The notes under the pieces: model-generated
What the model saw: only the letters and a program-made list of their open reading frames with translations
Database searches by the model: none
What the model was told of the DNA's origin: nothing
Made by a program: the position numbers and the translations under genes
Shown: one piece after another, positions 26,270 through 37,950 of the stretch
Position numbering within the stretch: position 1 is the stretch's first letter
How the letters are laid out: each line of letters opens with the position of its first letter
NCBI GenBank assembly: GCA_037447655.1
Contig: JBBHKE010002176.1
Coordinates: 62,001-126,000 of the forward strand
Source: Zygnema cylindricum
Lineage: Eukaryota; Streptophyta; Zygnematophyceae; Zygnematales; Zygnemataceae
Length of the DNA: 64,000 bases
Direction: 5' to 3'

Positions 26270-26750
26270 TTCCATGAGGTGAGCGAAAAGACGGATGATG
26301 TCGCGCGTGTCAGAAGTTTTGACAATTTTTGTGCGCGAACTACCCAAAAAAAAACCCATAGCACGTTTCACACATGTATGTGACTTTTTTCCGTGCACTT
26401 GTGACTTTTTTCCGTGCGCTTTTTTCCGTACAGGGGTTATGGAGGGGATCTGGACCAACGGACGCCATTTTGCAAAAGCGAAGTCCGTGAAAGCGCCTCT
26501 CACCCTCTCCCTCTCCCACTGAATATAAAATTACCTCGCGAGATGATTTGAAATAAAGTTCCTTGAGGTGATTTGAAATAAAGTTCCTGGAGGTGAGCAA
26601 ATAGGCAGATGCTGTCGCAAGTGTTGAAAGTTTTTGACAATTTTTGGAGTACTAAAAAAAACCCCATTGCAAGTTTCCAACACGTGCGTGACTTTTTTTC
26701 GTGCTCTTTTTTCCGTACATTGGTGTAACAGTAATAGGGGATCAAACATT
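26249..26750. repeat. Two diverged copies of a ~290-bp repeat with GCGAGGTGATTTTA ends
   Basis: Copies begin at 26249 and about 26538, each with GAGGTGATTTNAAATAAAGTTCC, then GAGGTGAGC, a TTTTGACAATTTTTG block, an AAAAAAACCC(C)AT block and repeated GTGACTTTTTTCCGTGC words. The first ends at ATAAAATTACCTCGC (26525-26541), the inverse complement of its start, so the copies abut head to tail at a palindrome. Confidence 0.7.
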
Positions 26751-27160
26751 TTTATAAATGGGTATTTAAGTGTTACGGATATAAACTTATGAATTTGTTA
26801 GACGTCCACAAAAGAATCGCATGATTGGAAGTTGTAATTTAAAAGTTATAGAGATTAGTGTATTAAGGCGACACAAATGAGTATTCGTTCTAGCGGATTA
26901 AGGGTCAAAATAGTAGCTAAACTTTTGGCGTACGTTTGATAAAGTACTAATAGTCGTTTTGTACGTAGGATGGTTCTTTCGTATAATTTTTAGTACGAAA
27001 CGTCATAAGTCATATTATTTAAGTAACGTAGGTAGGTTCTCGCGTGAAACTTGTGACGCGCCAATGTGTGAAGTCGCATTTCAATTCGCGCGCACTTTTG
27101 CACGTAAATGTTACGTTGTGAAAAGTAACTTTTGATTAGTTAAAAAATGTTATGTAGTTA
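26751..27160. other. Stretch without recognised features
   Basis: AT-rich; no coding region, repeat or RNA gene supported. Part of it may belong to the LTR that ends at 27562. Confidence 0.45.
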
Positions 27161-27562
27161 CTCACAAATTTCGCACGTTTTTGCATTGGTCAGTCTGAGT
27201 CCTATCTGATCAATGATTGGCTCACGTAAAAGCTTGTTCAACGGAGCGTTGACTCTGGCCTGGCTAGTCCAGGGCGATGATGGATTAATGGTAAAGTCCA
27301 AAAGAGGAGAAGGTATCTTTTCCTTTGGAAAACTTTGTGGAAATTCTTGAGGAATCCTCGTCATGAGCAAATAAGGAAGGGTTGAGCCAACAAGGCAAGA
27401 GACCAAGCTGAATGTTATGTGGACAAAAGCTTCTTCTAATTAAAAGGTATTCCTTTATGTGAGTGCTTTTCAATATGAATGTGTATTTACTAAGGGATGG
27501 AATGTGTGGTTGAGAATGGTTGTAGTAATCGAATTTTTGGAAAGGTAGAAAATCCCGCTACA
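27161..27562 (+). repeat. Presumed 5' LTR (right part) of LTR retrotransposon 5
   Basis: The stretch ends CCCGCTACA two bases before a tRNA-Met binding site. I could not determine the left end or find a matching 3' LTR, so only the right border is supported. Confidence 0.4.
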
Positions 27563-27564
27563 TA

Positions 27565-27581
27565 TGGTATCAAAGCTTTGG
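27565..27581 (+). other. Primer-binding site, tRNA-Met 3' end type
   Basis: TGGTATCAAAGCTTTGG matches the common plant LTR-element binding site TGGTATCAGAGC (complement of initiator tRNA-Met 3' end) with one mismatch. It lies 2 bp after an LTR-like CA end, the usual spacing. Confidence 0.75.
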
Positions 27582-28427
27582 TTAAAAGCCAGGGAGAAGC
27601 TTGCTCACCCTAAAAATCGACTACCGTGACCGGTGATGGTGCTCTGACCTATGTTGGTGGAACCACAATGTGAACTGGTAAGGGATTGGAGAGAAACTAA
27701 GTGACCACACTCCCAGCCATCGCTAGTGAGATGTGGGGCGTGCTTATATCCAAAGGACTCGGGCGGGGAGGGCAGTCTAGCCACCGCTGAATCTCACTCC
27801 AATTCCCTAGAGGCCAAATAAAAATGCCTTCTCCTTGCGATGATTCATGTGTAGAGGGAGGGCTTGAAGCTATGAAGCGTGAGGAAGTGAGGATTACAGA
27901 GTAAAAGATCTTGATGTAGTGGGAAGTGGGAAATTTGATAATGGAGGAGAAGGAAAGTGGGGGACTTTACTTCTTCAAAAGCAAAGGAGTCCAAAAATGA
28001 CTCAAAACTTTTCAAACCCTAAATTGTTACCTTTTTCAGAGCTATTAATTTTGCTATTGCAAAATTTGTGGGAAAATTTATACCTTTCTATTTCAATGTT
28101 TAGAAAATTGAAGAATTGAATGTGAACCAACTTGCTTTCAATGTTTTAATGATTTCTCAGATTTTGATCTTTTCAAAGAGTTTGTTAAGGAGGAATCCTT
28201 GGTTAGGAGAAATTTGAGGACTTCAAATCTGCAGCAAATTTCTTTGGGAAATTCTATTTTATCTTTCATTTTGTTTGATTTCATTATGTGATAATGTCAA
28301 ATTCTGCATGGAAACGTGAAATGCACAATGCTTTGAATGTTTTAAAGAAACGTATTGTGAAATTGGTCAAAAGATTTAATAATCATCCACCGATTGTGGA
28401 TGAAACAAATTTTGAATTGAAAGTGAA
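27582..28427 (+). other. Leader of LTR retrotransposon 5
   Basis: Sequence between the binding site and the gag-like frame. Contains only short frames without motifs. Confidence 0.5.
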
Positions 28428-29009
28428 TTGAAAATTGTTAAGAAAAATGGGAATGTATCAAATGAGATATTGGATGAGCTCATTAACTTAATTCACACCA
28501 AGAATGACGTTAATCATCAAAGGGGTGAGAGTAGTAAAAAGAATGCCAGTTTTAAGAAAGATGATCATGATAGACCTAAGAAGATAAGAGATCTGAAATT
28601 GCCTATTAGTGAGGCATCGTCTTTTGATGGTAAAAAGATAGATGAGTTGGATGCTAAGATTTTCCATATGGAGTATTATTTGGAATCTATGAATTGTGAT
28701 CGTGATCATTACACTTCTTTTGCTATTAGCTGTCGAAAGGGTGATGCTCAGATTTGGTATTATACTTAGAGAAGGTCAAATTTTATTTCTGATAATGCAG
28801 ATTGGGAAGCTTTTAAAACAGCTATCAAATCGCGTTTCTTGTATATCACTTATAAATCCAAAATGGAAAAAAAGTGGCTGAACTGAAGCAAAAAGGATCT
28901 GTGAAAGATTTCATTGTGGAATTTGACTCATCTAGCATTCACGTCATGGGTTTAACTGATGAAATGGCTAAGTTGCATCTCTTAAATTATCTAATACTGA
29001 AACCAGCTT
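28428..29009 (+). pseudogene. gypsy-like gag fragment (element 5)
   Basis: Frames at 28428-28769 and 28874-29056 together resemble the retrotransposon gag domain: a FDGKKIDELDAKIFHMEYYLE segment, a GDAQIWYYT segment, a W-x-x-F-K-T-A-I-K-S-R-F segment in a third frame (about 28800-28835), then KQKGSVKDFIVEFDSSS. That order is typical of Ty3/gypsy-type gag. A stop at 28767 and frameshifts near 28850 break it, and it is cut at 29010 by the insert bounded by 104-bp repeats. Confidence 0.6.
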
Positions 29010-30545
29010 TGTATTATAATTCTTTTTGCTTTAAGATTTGCATTGCTCGTTTGTAACACGTTCTCTGCTAGACAACTGGTTAGGTTGCCTGCTTTTTGGT
29101 TCAATTAGACACATGTACGACAGCTGCATGCCGCATTATGTCAGTATTTTATTTTAGTTCATTTGTATGAATATCACGTGTTGTAGCCACACTAATTCCG
29201 TTAAGGGTACAAATGGTTTGCAGACGCAAATATTATTTTGTACGGTGATTGCAGTGACGTCGAAAATTCTGTGGATGAAACGGAGATAGATATTCGCGTA
29301 AGCAACGACGACCATTTTTGAATGATATTCGCAGATTTTAACGTCACGCAGCGGCGTACTATTACGTACTTGGACGTACGATTTAAGACCGTTGGCGCTG
29401 CGATTTGATTGGTTGAAGTTTAAGTCGTGATCCCTTGGAGGTTCACGCATTTTCATGTAATTAGGAAAGGATTTAATCTGTGGATTGTGAATTCTGTAAC
29501 GTACGCATATGGTCTTGGCCGCTTATTTGCTATCATCAAAAGTAGGCGCAAATTGTACATTTAACGCTTTCATGCTATTCGTTAGTTGGCATTAGTTAGA
29601 GGCTAGTACTTAGTCGAAATAATTAGGTCTGTACTCTCATAAGTTGAGAGTAAAAGAAGTGGTTGAAGAGGACTTCTAATTTTTTTGTCTTTTTCCCTTG
29701 TCTTGTTCCTTAGTCAAATTGTCACTTTTTTTCTACAAGGCTTTTTCTGCCTTAGTTTGTTAAACGCCTGGTCTTTTCTTCCCCATATACTTGTCTTCTA
29801 AGCACTACAATTTAATTCACTCGGTTTCGGCTGGAGTCCGCACGGTTTCCCTTCATCAACCTCTTTAAGTGTGGATTCTGCCAACTTTCTCAGGCTGTGT
29901 CTAAACCTTGGTGGATGCATTATATGAATTAGGGTTTGACTGTTGGTGGCGTAATTTCTGTTGTATTTGCTAGAGTTTATTGTTGGATTTGTCTGAATCC
30001 GGTTATCTTGGATTCTCTATATATTTCCGTTGTTTCCATTACTTGATTTTCCGTTGTCTTTTTTTGCAATCGGTTATTTGTGTGTCACAATGTGGTTATC
30101 TCACATTCTCTGCAGATTTCCATTGTTGCTTTCCTGTATTTTCTTGTTGCTAGTTTTACTTCTTCGTTTTCTTATTATCTTCTTTTTGGTGGCTTATTGT
30201 CACAATTGTCAGATTTTGATTGTTTTGAATTCTTTACAGTTAGCTATTTGTTGTTTTCTGTATTTTTTAGTATTTTATTTATTTATTTGGATTCCTAAAC
30301 CTAACTCGTGTAAGGAAAACACCCAGACCGTGGAGCCTAGCGGCTATCCATCGGCTTAGTAAAATAAATGGATCTCTCTCTCGGCTGCCCACTCACCTTC
30401 CACATTTCCCTTTTCACATAGTCATTTTTTTTTTTTGGCTTTGTATTATAATTCTTTTTGCCTTAGGATTTGCATTGCTCGTTTGTAACACCTTTTCTGC
30501 TAGACAGCTGGTTGGGTTGCATGCTTTTTGGTTAAATAAGAAACA
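29010..30545. mobile_element. Insert with 104-bp terminal direct repeats (TRIM-like?)
   Basis: 29010-29113 and 30442-30545 are both exactly 104 bp, start TGTATTATAATTC, end CA, and are about 90% identical by eye. This resembles a small LTR element without genes (TRIM). Against it, I see no tRNA binding site after the left repeat, the right repeat is preceded by a T-run rather than a purine tract, and no target duplication is evident; a simple segment duplication is possible. The 1.3-kb interior has only hydrophobic, T-rich frames. Confidence 0.5.
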
Positions 30546-31235
30546 TGCATGACAAGAGGAAGTGGGAGTATTGAAGTTTTGCAACAGCGACAGATTGGAG
30601 AAACAAAGATTCCAAGACACCTTACGAAAACATCGGAAGAGGGGACAGAGGAGGTTAATCTGATGGATATGCAAGAGGACATCCAAACAGAGTCTGTCAT
30701 TTTTTGAAAAAAGTCGGGACATTACATGGCACACTGCAATAGAATGGCTGATCTGCGCATTAAGGAGGGACAGACCAGTCTATCTCAAAGAGGGAAAAAG
30801 AAAGCACTCTTGGCAACACAGGTTAATAGAGATTAACGAGAAGGGGAACAAGAACATGATGAGGATATTGAGGATCATCTCCTCAACGACCTGCTCGAGA
30901 AAAAGGTCACTGAACCAAGAATTCCTAGAAGGCAAAAGTGTGCTTTTGCAGGTATGAAAGAGACTCCCGAAGACAGATGGATAATCACTCTGTTGCCTCT
31001 ATGCATATGTGTAAAGATAAGTAGTGGTTAACTTAGGCTAGAAAGATCCCATTTGTTTAGATAGAATATAGGGATGGGAGAGTAGTTACCACTAGTTTAG
31101 TGGGATCACTAGATCTTAAGGTCCTACTGGAAAGAAAAACATCTACAGTAACCTTGTTAAATGAACTTTACTTTCCACAGCTAAAAAAAAACCTTATCTC
31201 CACATCAGTGCTAGATGATAAGGAGTTTGAGACAT
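30546..31235 (+). pseudogene. copia gag-protease fragment
   Basis: A zinc-knuckle-like KKCGHYMAHC stretch near 30705-30738 has its first Cys lost to a stop. It is followed by a protease-like segment with HMCKDK and further on ISTSVLDDKEF, parallel to the order at 39740-40000 in copia element 3. Several in-frame stops are present (31020, 31035, 31058). Confidence 0.6.
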
Positions 31236-31899
31236 TCCACTGCTAAACAAGAACCTTATCTCTGTTATTCTACGACCACTGGAGCAGGTGAAGTAGCAGC
31301 AATAGTAGTAGAAATGGACATAATTCACTCACAGAAGCTTACCAATAATCCTATTAAACAACTATTTTCTACAGCTCACCAAAATTTGACAATAAGGTTC
31401 AAACTGCTTCAAACTATACCATAGTATAGAATATCACAAAGACTGACACTCCCAAAGTTTAAGCCCAATTGATCGAACATAAACTAAGATATGCAACTCA
31501 GAAGTTTCCCAGAAACAATGTGCAAATTACACAATCTAGAAGTCTGGATACATTAAATGTTCTAAGTTCTAAGTCTTATGCTCGTTGTGAGTTTCTACTC
31601 CTAGTTGTTGTATTATATATTGCTGTACCTCTGATACAAATATTCTTGAGAGATACGTCCAAGAACCTAACTGCCACAAAGGTTTAAGTACTCCTAATCA
31701 TGCTAAAGCTAATTCTATCACTGTACAAGCAATATTGTTGAGAGATCAATATAGGTGATTGTACTATTAGTTGCTGCCGGCTTAATTATTATTGCTTGGA
31801 TGCGTAGATCCATATGTTGCCAAAACACTTGCCTTCAAATCACTTGTGATCCTTTTATGAATCTCGTCTGTTGACTTGATTCATATCAACAGCAGCTGC
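31236..31899. other. Stretch without recognised features
   Basis: Only short frames without motifs. The right part may already belong to the LTR of copia element 2. Confidence 0.4.
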
Positions 31900-32241
31900 G
31901 TTGTCCTGTTCAAAATCATATACAACGTCTCCGCAGCTTCGTCGCTGCTGCGTCGTCCCGTACTGAAAAACCGCAGTTCCTTTGTCACATCTGCGTCGTA
32001 GCTGCTTTGTCCCATCTACGTCGCAGCTACTTTGTCACATCTGCGTCGCAGCTACTTTGTCCCATGTGCGTCGCATCTGCTTTTGTCCCGTTTAATGTGT
32101 GACAGGCATATGTGGATGCCGGAGCCATTCCGAAATACATGTTCTATCCTTAAGTGACGACGCGTGTCCTTTACGCTATATTTTACAATCTTTCTGCCGT
32201 CACACTAATTTAATGAGACTTAAAGCTTTCCAAAATTAACA
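31900..32241 (-). repeat. 3' LTR of copia element 2 (minus strand), left end unknown
   Basis: On the minus strand the LTR starts TGTTAATTTTGGAAAGC directly after AAAGCTTTAGGGGAG. It shares AAATTAGTGTGACGG and GGACACGCGTCGTCACTT blocks with the LTR at 4891. I could not define where it ends on the left. Confidence 0.65.
31950..32093. repeat. 25-bp minisatellite inside the LTR
   Basis: Four consecutive units of 25-26 bp related to ATCTGCGTCGCAGCTACTTTG plus TCCC/TCAC, preceded by a more diverged GCAGCTTCGTCGCTGCTGCG block. Each unit contains the small palindrome GCGTCGCAGC-type core. Confidence 0.85.
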
Positions 32242-32457
32242 CTCCCCTAAAGCTTTAGACTCAGTGTATCAGTGCAGGTGCAATGTTCAGAAGCATAACT
32301 GCGTTGTTGAACTAGCGCAGTATGACAGCATAGCAACGCAACAAATCAGCTAGTTACCTAGTACCACTGCATCACAATGTACGACTATGGCAGTTTAGTA
32401 GCATAGTAATGCAACAACTCAGCTAGTCACCTAGTCCCACTGCATCCCTACAATACT

Positions 32458-34044
32458 TTAGCTTAGGAGCAAGAAGAGCTTTAGTGAGCATATCAGCAAT
32501 GATTTTACATCTGGCAGATAACACAATTTAATTACCCGGGAAAACACTTTTTCTCTTACAAAGTGTAATCTTATATCCATGTGCTTACTCTTGAAGTGGT
32601 GACTCAATTTAGAGGCAATGGCAATGGCAGCTTGGTTATCACACCAGATCACCTGTGGACCAACATGTATGTATCCCAATTCTTGCAACATGGATTTTGC
32701 CCATAAGGGTTCTTTGAAGGCCGAGCTTACTTCCATGTATTTTAACTCTATTGTCCATTGTGTCGTGACTTTTTGAAGTTTGTTGCTGCAGCAGCAAGTC
32801 CCGTTCTCAATTTGCAGAACGAATCGCGTGGTGGATTTCCGGCTTGGCATGTCGCCATGCCTTGCATCACTCAATGTTTGCAGCTTCACTTCTCCTTCAC
32901 CTAGTGTGAGTTTGAGGTCTTTGGTTCCTGCCAAATATCTTAAGACTCTCCTTGCTGCATCACAGTCAGATTTTCTAGGATTTTCTAGAATTATGCTCAG
33001 TACCCCAACTGCTGCAGCAATGTCAAGACGGGTACGGTTCATGAAATATATTAAACTTCCCACTATTTGTCCGTAAGGTATTAGTGTCATAGGATCATCT
33101 TTTCCTGACTCTAAATACTCACTAACAATAACAACCAGTCTGTCTCTTCTCCCTCTAACTTTTGCTCAAACTCAATGTGAGTTACACACCCTTTTGCCCC
33201 CTGCATTCCATACTTGTCTAGCATGTTTCCAATAGCCTCCTTTTGAGTCAAAATTATTAATCTTTTATTTCTATTCCTTTCTACCTGAATACCCAAAATA
33301 TATTTCGTGTCACCAAGGTCTTTGATCTCTAACCGTGAATTTAAGGCAACTCTGATTTTGTTAATTTCAGTTATTGATTTGCTAATAAATAGTAGATCAT
33401 CTACATACACAGCTATAAACACTATCCCATCCTCACCCTTTATAACGTTAACACAATGATCAGAGCTTATCCTTTGAAATCCTCGGCTAGTTAAGAATTC
33501 GTCAAGCTTCAAATATTTATTGCCTATGGGCCTATTTTAGAATGTACAAAGATTTAAACAATTTGCATACTAAGTGCTCTTTTCCTGGCTGTGCATACAT
33601 TTCACGCTGGTGCATGTAAATGGTCTCTTCTAGCTCTCCATGCAGGAAGGCCGTTTTTACATCCATCTAATGTATTTCCATATCTTTTATAGCTGCGAGA
33701 GACAACAAGATCGTAACTGTCGGAAATCTTACAACCATAGAAAATGTTTCTTCAAAGTCAATTCCTTCTTTTTTATAACACCCATTTTGCCACAAGCCTA
33801 GCCTTATATTGTTCAATGGTGTTATCGGGATACAACTTCACCTTGAATACCCTTTTGTTGCGGATCGCTTTTTTCGGTCCGGAGGAAGATCCACAAGCTC
33901 CCATGTTTGAGCTTCCATAATTGACTTCATCTGGTCGTTAGCTACCTCGATCCAGTTATATTGTTCTGGTGATGAGAAGGCCTCCCGAATGGTTAGTAGC
34001 TCCCTTGAGGCCGTAGAGTAGGCAAAGTGGGAGTTTGCTTGCAA
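32458..34044 (-). pseudogene. copia RT-RNase H remnant (element 2)
   Basis: RT N-terminal segment MEAQTWELVDLPPDRK (34044-33838), then AVYVDDLLFIS and GDTKYILGIQVER in 33512-33111, then GSLIYFMNRTRLDIAAAVG, LSDARHGDMPSRKSTTRF and WCDNQAAIAIASKLSHH in 33090-32458. Frames are broken between these blocks. Confidence 0.88.
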
Positions 34045-34655
34045 CCAGCTAATGGATCGTCTTCCCCCCGGAAATTCTGAGGCTAAAATTGTCGGATCTT
34101 CGCATTTCTCTTTTGTCTCTGTGTAGAATCTGTAGGATTCAAACTTTGGTCACCGGAATGAAACTGAACTTGTTAATTTGAAACATTGGTGTCACCACCG
34201 AAGGCATATGCATTTGTGTGACAATCTATTGTTTGAAGTCTAAAATGACATATTCTTGCTGCTTTTGTTGTTTTGTCATTTTAAATAAATCTATCCAGTC
34301 AAGCTCATCCTCTTTAATAATATTCCTTCCTACAATTATTTTATATTTTCATATACAAAGACTTTATACCCTTTAGAGTGATCATCATACCCCAACAAAA
34401 TACCTGGTAATCTTTTTGGTTCGATTTTCCATCCGTTTTTAGATGTATCTAAAATAAAGCATTTGCTTCCAAAGACTTTGAAATGGCTAACATCCAGTTT
34501 TCTACCAGCCTAGACCTCGTAAGGAGTAGACTCTACCGATCTTGATCCTATTCTATTCTTTATATAAACAGCACAATTCAATGCTTCAGCCAAGAATTTC
34601 GGATCCATGTCCTTATATGCAAGCATGGACTTAGAGCTCTTTGTTATAGTTCTAT

Positions 34656-35333
34656 TTAGTCTTTCTGAAACCCCATTTTGTTCCAGTGAAAACGTAACAG
34701 TAAGCTAATGACTAATACCTTCCTTAAGTAGGAAGTTTTCAAACTCTTTTGACATATATTTGTTGTCGTTGTCCAATCTGAGTTCCAGAATTCGCAGACC
34801 ATGTATTTCTCCACCCATGTTTTGTAGTTTTCGAAGTGGCTGAAGACTTCACTCTTGTCTTTCATGAAGTAGATTTTAGTAAACCTCGAAAAATCATTTT
34901 TAAACGTATCTATATATTTCATCCCCCCGGCAGATGGTACCTTTGCACGGCCGAAAACATCAAAATGAATAAGTTGCAAAAGTTTAGTGGACCAGTGTTC
35001 AGATTCTTGAGGAAACGGTAATCTGTGTATTTTTCTTAGTTCACAGCCATCACACGTTTTTGCTGACTGATCTGAAAGAGTGACTCCTTCTAATTTACGA
35101 GCATGTACCATTTTTTTCAAACTGTCATAGATCACATGGCCTAACCTCTTATGCCACAGCTCATCTGAAGATAATGCACTGGAATACAAAACATCATTTT
35201 CTTTATTATTGGGCATATCCATTCGATACATTTTGCTGGCATCTCTAGTGCGTGAGACCGCAATCTTTCCATTCTTGCTAACAACCTGCCGACCATGTTT
35301 CAAATTGACCTCAAACCTTTTACTTTCTACCAA
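34656..35333 (-). pseudogene. copia integrase remnant (element 2)
   Basis: WHKRLGHVIYDSLKKMV and CDGCELRKIHRLPFPQ give an apparently complete HHCC zinc finger, followed by HFDVFGRAKVPS and FKNDFSRFTKIYFMKDKSEVF of the integrase core. The frame is lost before the second catalytic Asp and the Glu; nearby minus-strand sequence near 34680 keeps NKMGFQKD in place of the usual QNGVAER. Confidence 0.85.
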
Positions 35334-35760
35334 AGAAGTTGATTTTTTTTTTCTTGAAATCTAGGTTAAAGAGAACATTATGAAGAGTTCTCTCAACTAC
35401 ATTTCCTTCTATATCAACTAGCATGGAGACATCACCTAAAACACGTGTTTGTACACTCATACCACAAGCATAGTAGATATTTTTTCATGGGTGTGGATTT
35501 CAGATTTTTGAAAATTGCCTTGTTCCAGCCCATGTGTGCCGATGCTCTTGTATCCATTATCTATCCAGTGTGTTTTGCACCCTACATTGCAACCGCCATA
35601 GCGAAAAATTCCTCTTCTTCCTCGTAAGATAATATCAAAGACTTGTCCTGGTAAGATGAAGATGCCGAGAATAGTGCATTTCCATGAGATGAAGATCTTG
35701 TGAAGCCTTGATTAAACCAGCTCTGTCTTGATGGACATCAAAACAACCTTCCTTTGCAGG

Positions 35761-35954
35761 GAACTAGAGGAAAAAATCTTCATGCGACAACTAGAGGGAT
35801 TTGTGGAAATAGGGAAGAAAGTAAAGTTTGCAAGTTGATAGAATCTCTGTACGAGTTTGCAAATTGATAAAATCTACGTACGGAGTTTGCAAATTGATAA
35901 AATCTACGTACGGACAGAAACACGTGTCACGGCAATAGAACAAAAAGTTGGACG
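35761..35954. repeat. Short direct repeats between two copia elements
   Basis: AGTTTGCAAATTGATAAAATCTACGTACGG occurs twice and a diverged form once at 35826-35914. No coding region. Confidence 0.7.
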
Positions 35955-36798
35955 ATTTTTTGACTAATCTTGGGTATGTCAAAATTAGTTCAGATCACTC
36001 AATTTATTTATTTGAATATGAGGATGGGGCAATTTTTATTGCAATTTATGTTGATGATTTGTTAGTTTTAAGTTAATCACTAGAGAAAATTAACACACTC
36101 AAAAAAGATAAAAGAGGTCAGTTTGACATGAAAGATCTTGGGGAAGCCAGATATATTTTGGGAATTCAAATGGAAGGGAAGAAGGAAAGAAGAATCATAA
36201 AACTGACACAAAAAGAGGCAATGGGAAATATATTGGAAAAATTCCGAATGGACAGCCAACAGTTGCTCCACTCCAATGGATTTGAAAACTTGAAGTGATG
36301 CTAGTTATGGGGATGTGCATTGAGGCAATGCACGTCTGGATATGTTTTGCAAGTCGGTTCTAGAGCTTGCTGTTGGAGCAAAAGCAACAAAAGGTTGTTG
36401 CTCAATCCATTATGGAGGCTGAGTATATGGCGTCTTGTTTTGTTGTGAAAGAATTGATGTGGGTGAAATCCTTGCTCTAAGAGTTGGGATTTATAAAGAA
36501 TGGTGTTCAAAAGATCTTTTGTGATAATCAAGCTGCAATTGCAATTGCACCAAATCTATAGCATCATTTCCAAGCAAAGCATATCGACATAAAACTGAGT
36601 TTTATGCAAGAGAAGGTTGAGAATAAAATTATAAATTTGGAATACAAATCAGATGAGGAAATGGTAACCGACATGGTGACCAAACTAGTCCCTTCCCCGA
36701 AATTAATATCCTTTAGGGAGAAGTGTGGTCTAAAAAAAAACGTAGACTAAAAGTTAAGCGGAGGGTTGAAATGTAATTTATAGGATCTACTTGTATAT
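35955..36798 (+). mobile_element. Copia fragment: end of RT plus RNase H (element 6)
   Basis: Starts in RT at FLTNLGYVKISSDHS, continues with AIYVDDLLVLS (stop at the following codon), DMKDLGEARYILGIQ, then after a break ASYGDVH, WSKSNKR and an altered DNQAAIAIAP block. It is followed by AAGCGGAGGG (polypurine-like, 36757-36766) and LTR-a. It is 5' truncated and carries several stops. Confidence 0.85.
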
Positions 36799-37745
36799 TG
36801 TTGAAAAGGGTATTCATTGTTTCACTTATCTTTGTTATACTCTTGAGAGATAGAGAGAGTTAGATAGAAGAAAACCATGGCTACCTCTTGGTATCTAAGG
36901 CGGCGGACTAAAGCAAGAAACAACTGTAGCCTAAATTTATAAAAAGTTGGACAAGCTTTGATTTAATCCTGGGTCCTACGACGTACAGAGATAAGTGTCT
37001 GCCTTATCTGCTGAGTCGCGGAAAAATCGTTACAGATATCAGGTTCGATAAAGTTATAAACATTATTACAGCCGATAGTTTATTTAAACAGCTACGAGCC
37101 ATATGTGAACCGACGACGTGCGCTCACAGGACGACATCATGCATAGACACGAAACGTCATGCATAGACGTAAATCTCGGCCATGTAAATGACATTTTGAT
37201 CAAACGGCTATCGCTGCAGCCGCAAACCCGGAATGGACATTTTGGCGGATTTCACATAAGACATCATGAGACGCCACGTGTCAACTTACCTTTGGACACC
37301 GGAAAAGACAGGAGGAGGAACCATGGTTCTTAATCTGACAAGGTCGCGTGAAACGCCATGCCGTACTATGGCCGTAGGAGTAGTACACCACCCGTTGTAC
37401 CTTCATGTATTGTACACTCTTTTGATTGGCCTAGGGTTTAGAAGTAGGTATGTGTGAATAGGGGTCATAGGACTTAGCCAATTTTGAGCACCTTTTTTTG
37501 AGAGTACTTCTGTACAAATAGTTCTCTTTGACCTTACATAACTTACTCCTCTAGGGAGCAAACTTATCGATTCTTTTTGCGTCTGACTTTGGGGAGTCGG
37601 GCCCTTAAAGGGGTGCGGTTTATAAGAATTCTTGTGTGCCAGGGCGGTACATATTCTTGGTCAAACACTAAAGGGCATACTTTATCCTAGAGGATAAAAG
37701 TAAGCTGCATGTTTTGTATGCCAATAGAGGCCACAAAATTACAAA
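36799..37745 (+). repeat. LTR-a, family of copia element 3
   Basis: Starts TGTTGAAAAGGGTA, as LTR-c at 42954 does, and ends GGCCACAAAATTACA, matching the end GGCCATATAATTTCA of LTR-b. Shared internal blocks include CCATGGCTNCCTC, CATGCCGTACTATGGCCGTA, GAGCAAACTTATC and GTGCCAGGGCGG. Confidence 0.8.
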
Positions 37746-37950
37746 TATTCCGCTCGGGTGAGGGTTTTGAGTGATACTTATTGCGGCGGACTTAGGGAAG
37801 TCTTGCCTTCATTGAGTGAAGTCGGTCAAAATTATTGCTTGTCTGGGTGGCTGTTATTTTTGTTCAATCCAAAAAGAGTCTAGCCTATCCTTTTGGCTAA
37901 GGTTAAGTTGTGCATTTTGGGAGGCTATTGAGCCCCCAAAATTTTATGTT
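37746..37950. other. Spacer between LTR-a and LTR-b
   Basis: Contains weak similarity to an LTR end (CTAAGGTTAAGTTGTGCAT, 37896-37914), so nested or tandem LTR debris is likely. No gene. Confidence 0.4.

Larger units (their letters stand above)
32242..35760 (-). mobile_element. Ty1/copia-type retrotransposon 2, internal region, decayed and 5' truncated
   Basis: Reading leftwards on the minus strand: a protease-like WIMDTRASAHM segment near 35560, GAG-pre-integrase and integrase (35333-34656), an RT start near 34000, RT with YVDD (33512-33111) and RNase H (33090-32458). The order is that of copia. Multiple frame breaks. No gag with zinc knuckle and no 5' LTR were found. Confidence 0.9.

Noticed and set aside
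30030-30359. Small membrane protein in the 29010-30545 insert
   Set aside because: Hydrophobicity results from T-rich DNA; two overlapping frames look equally hydrophobic and neither has a motif.
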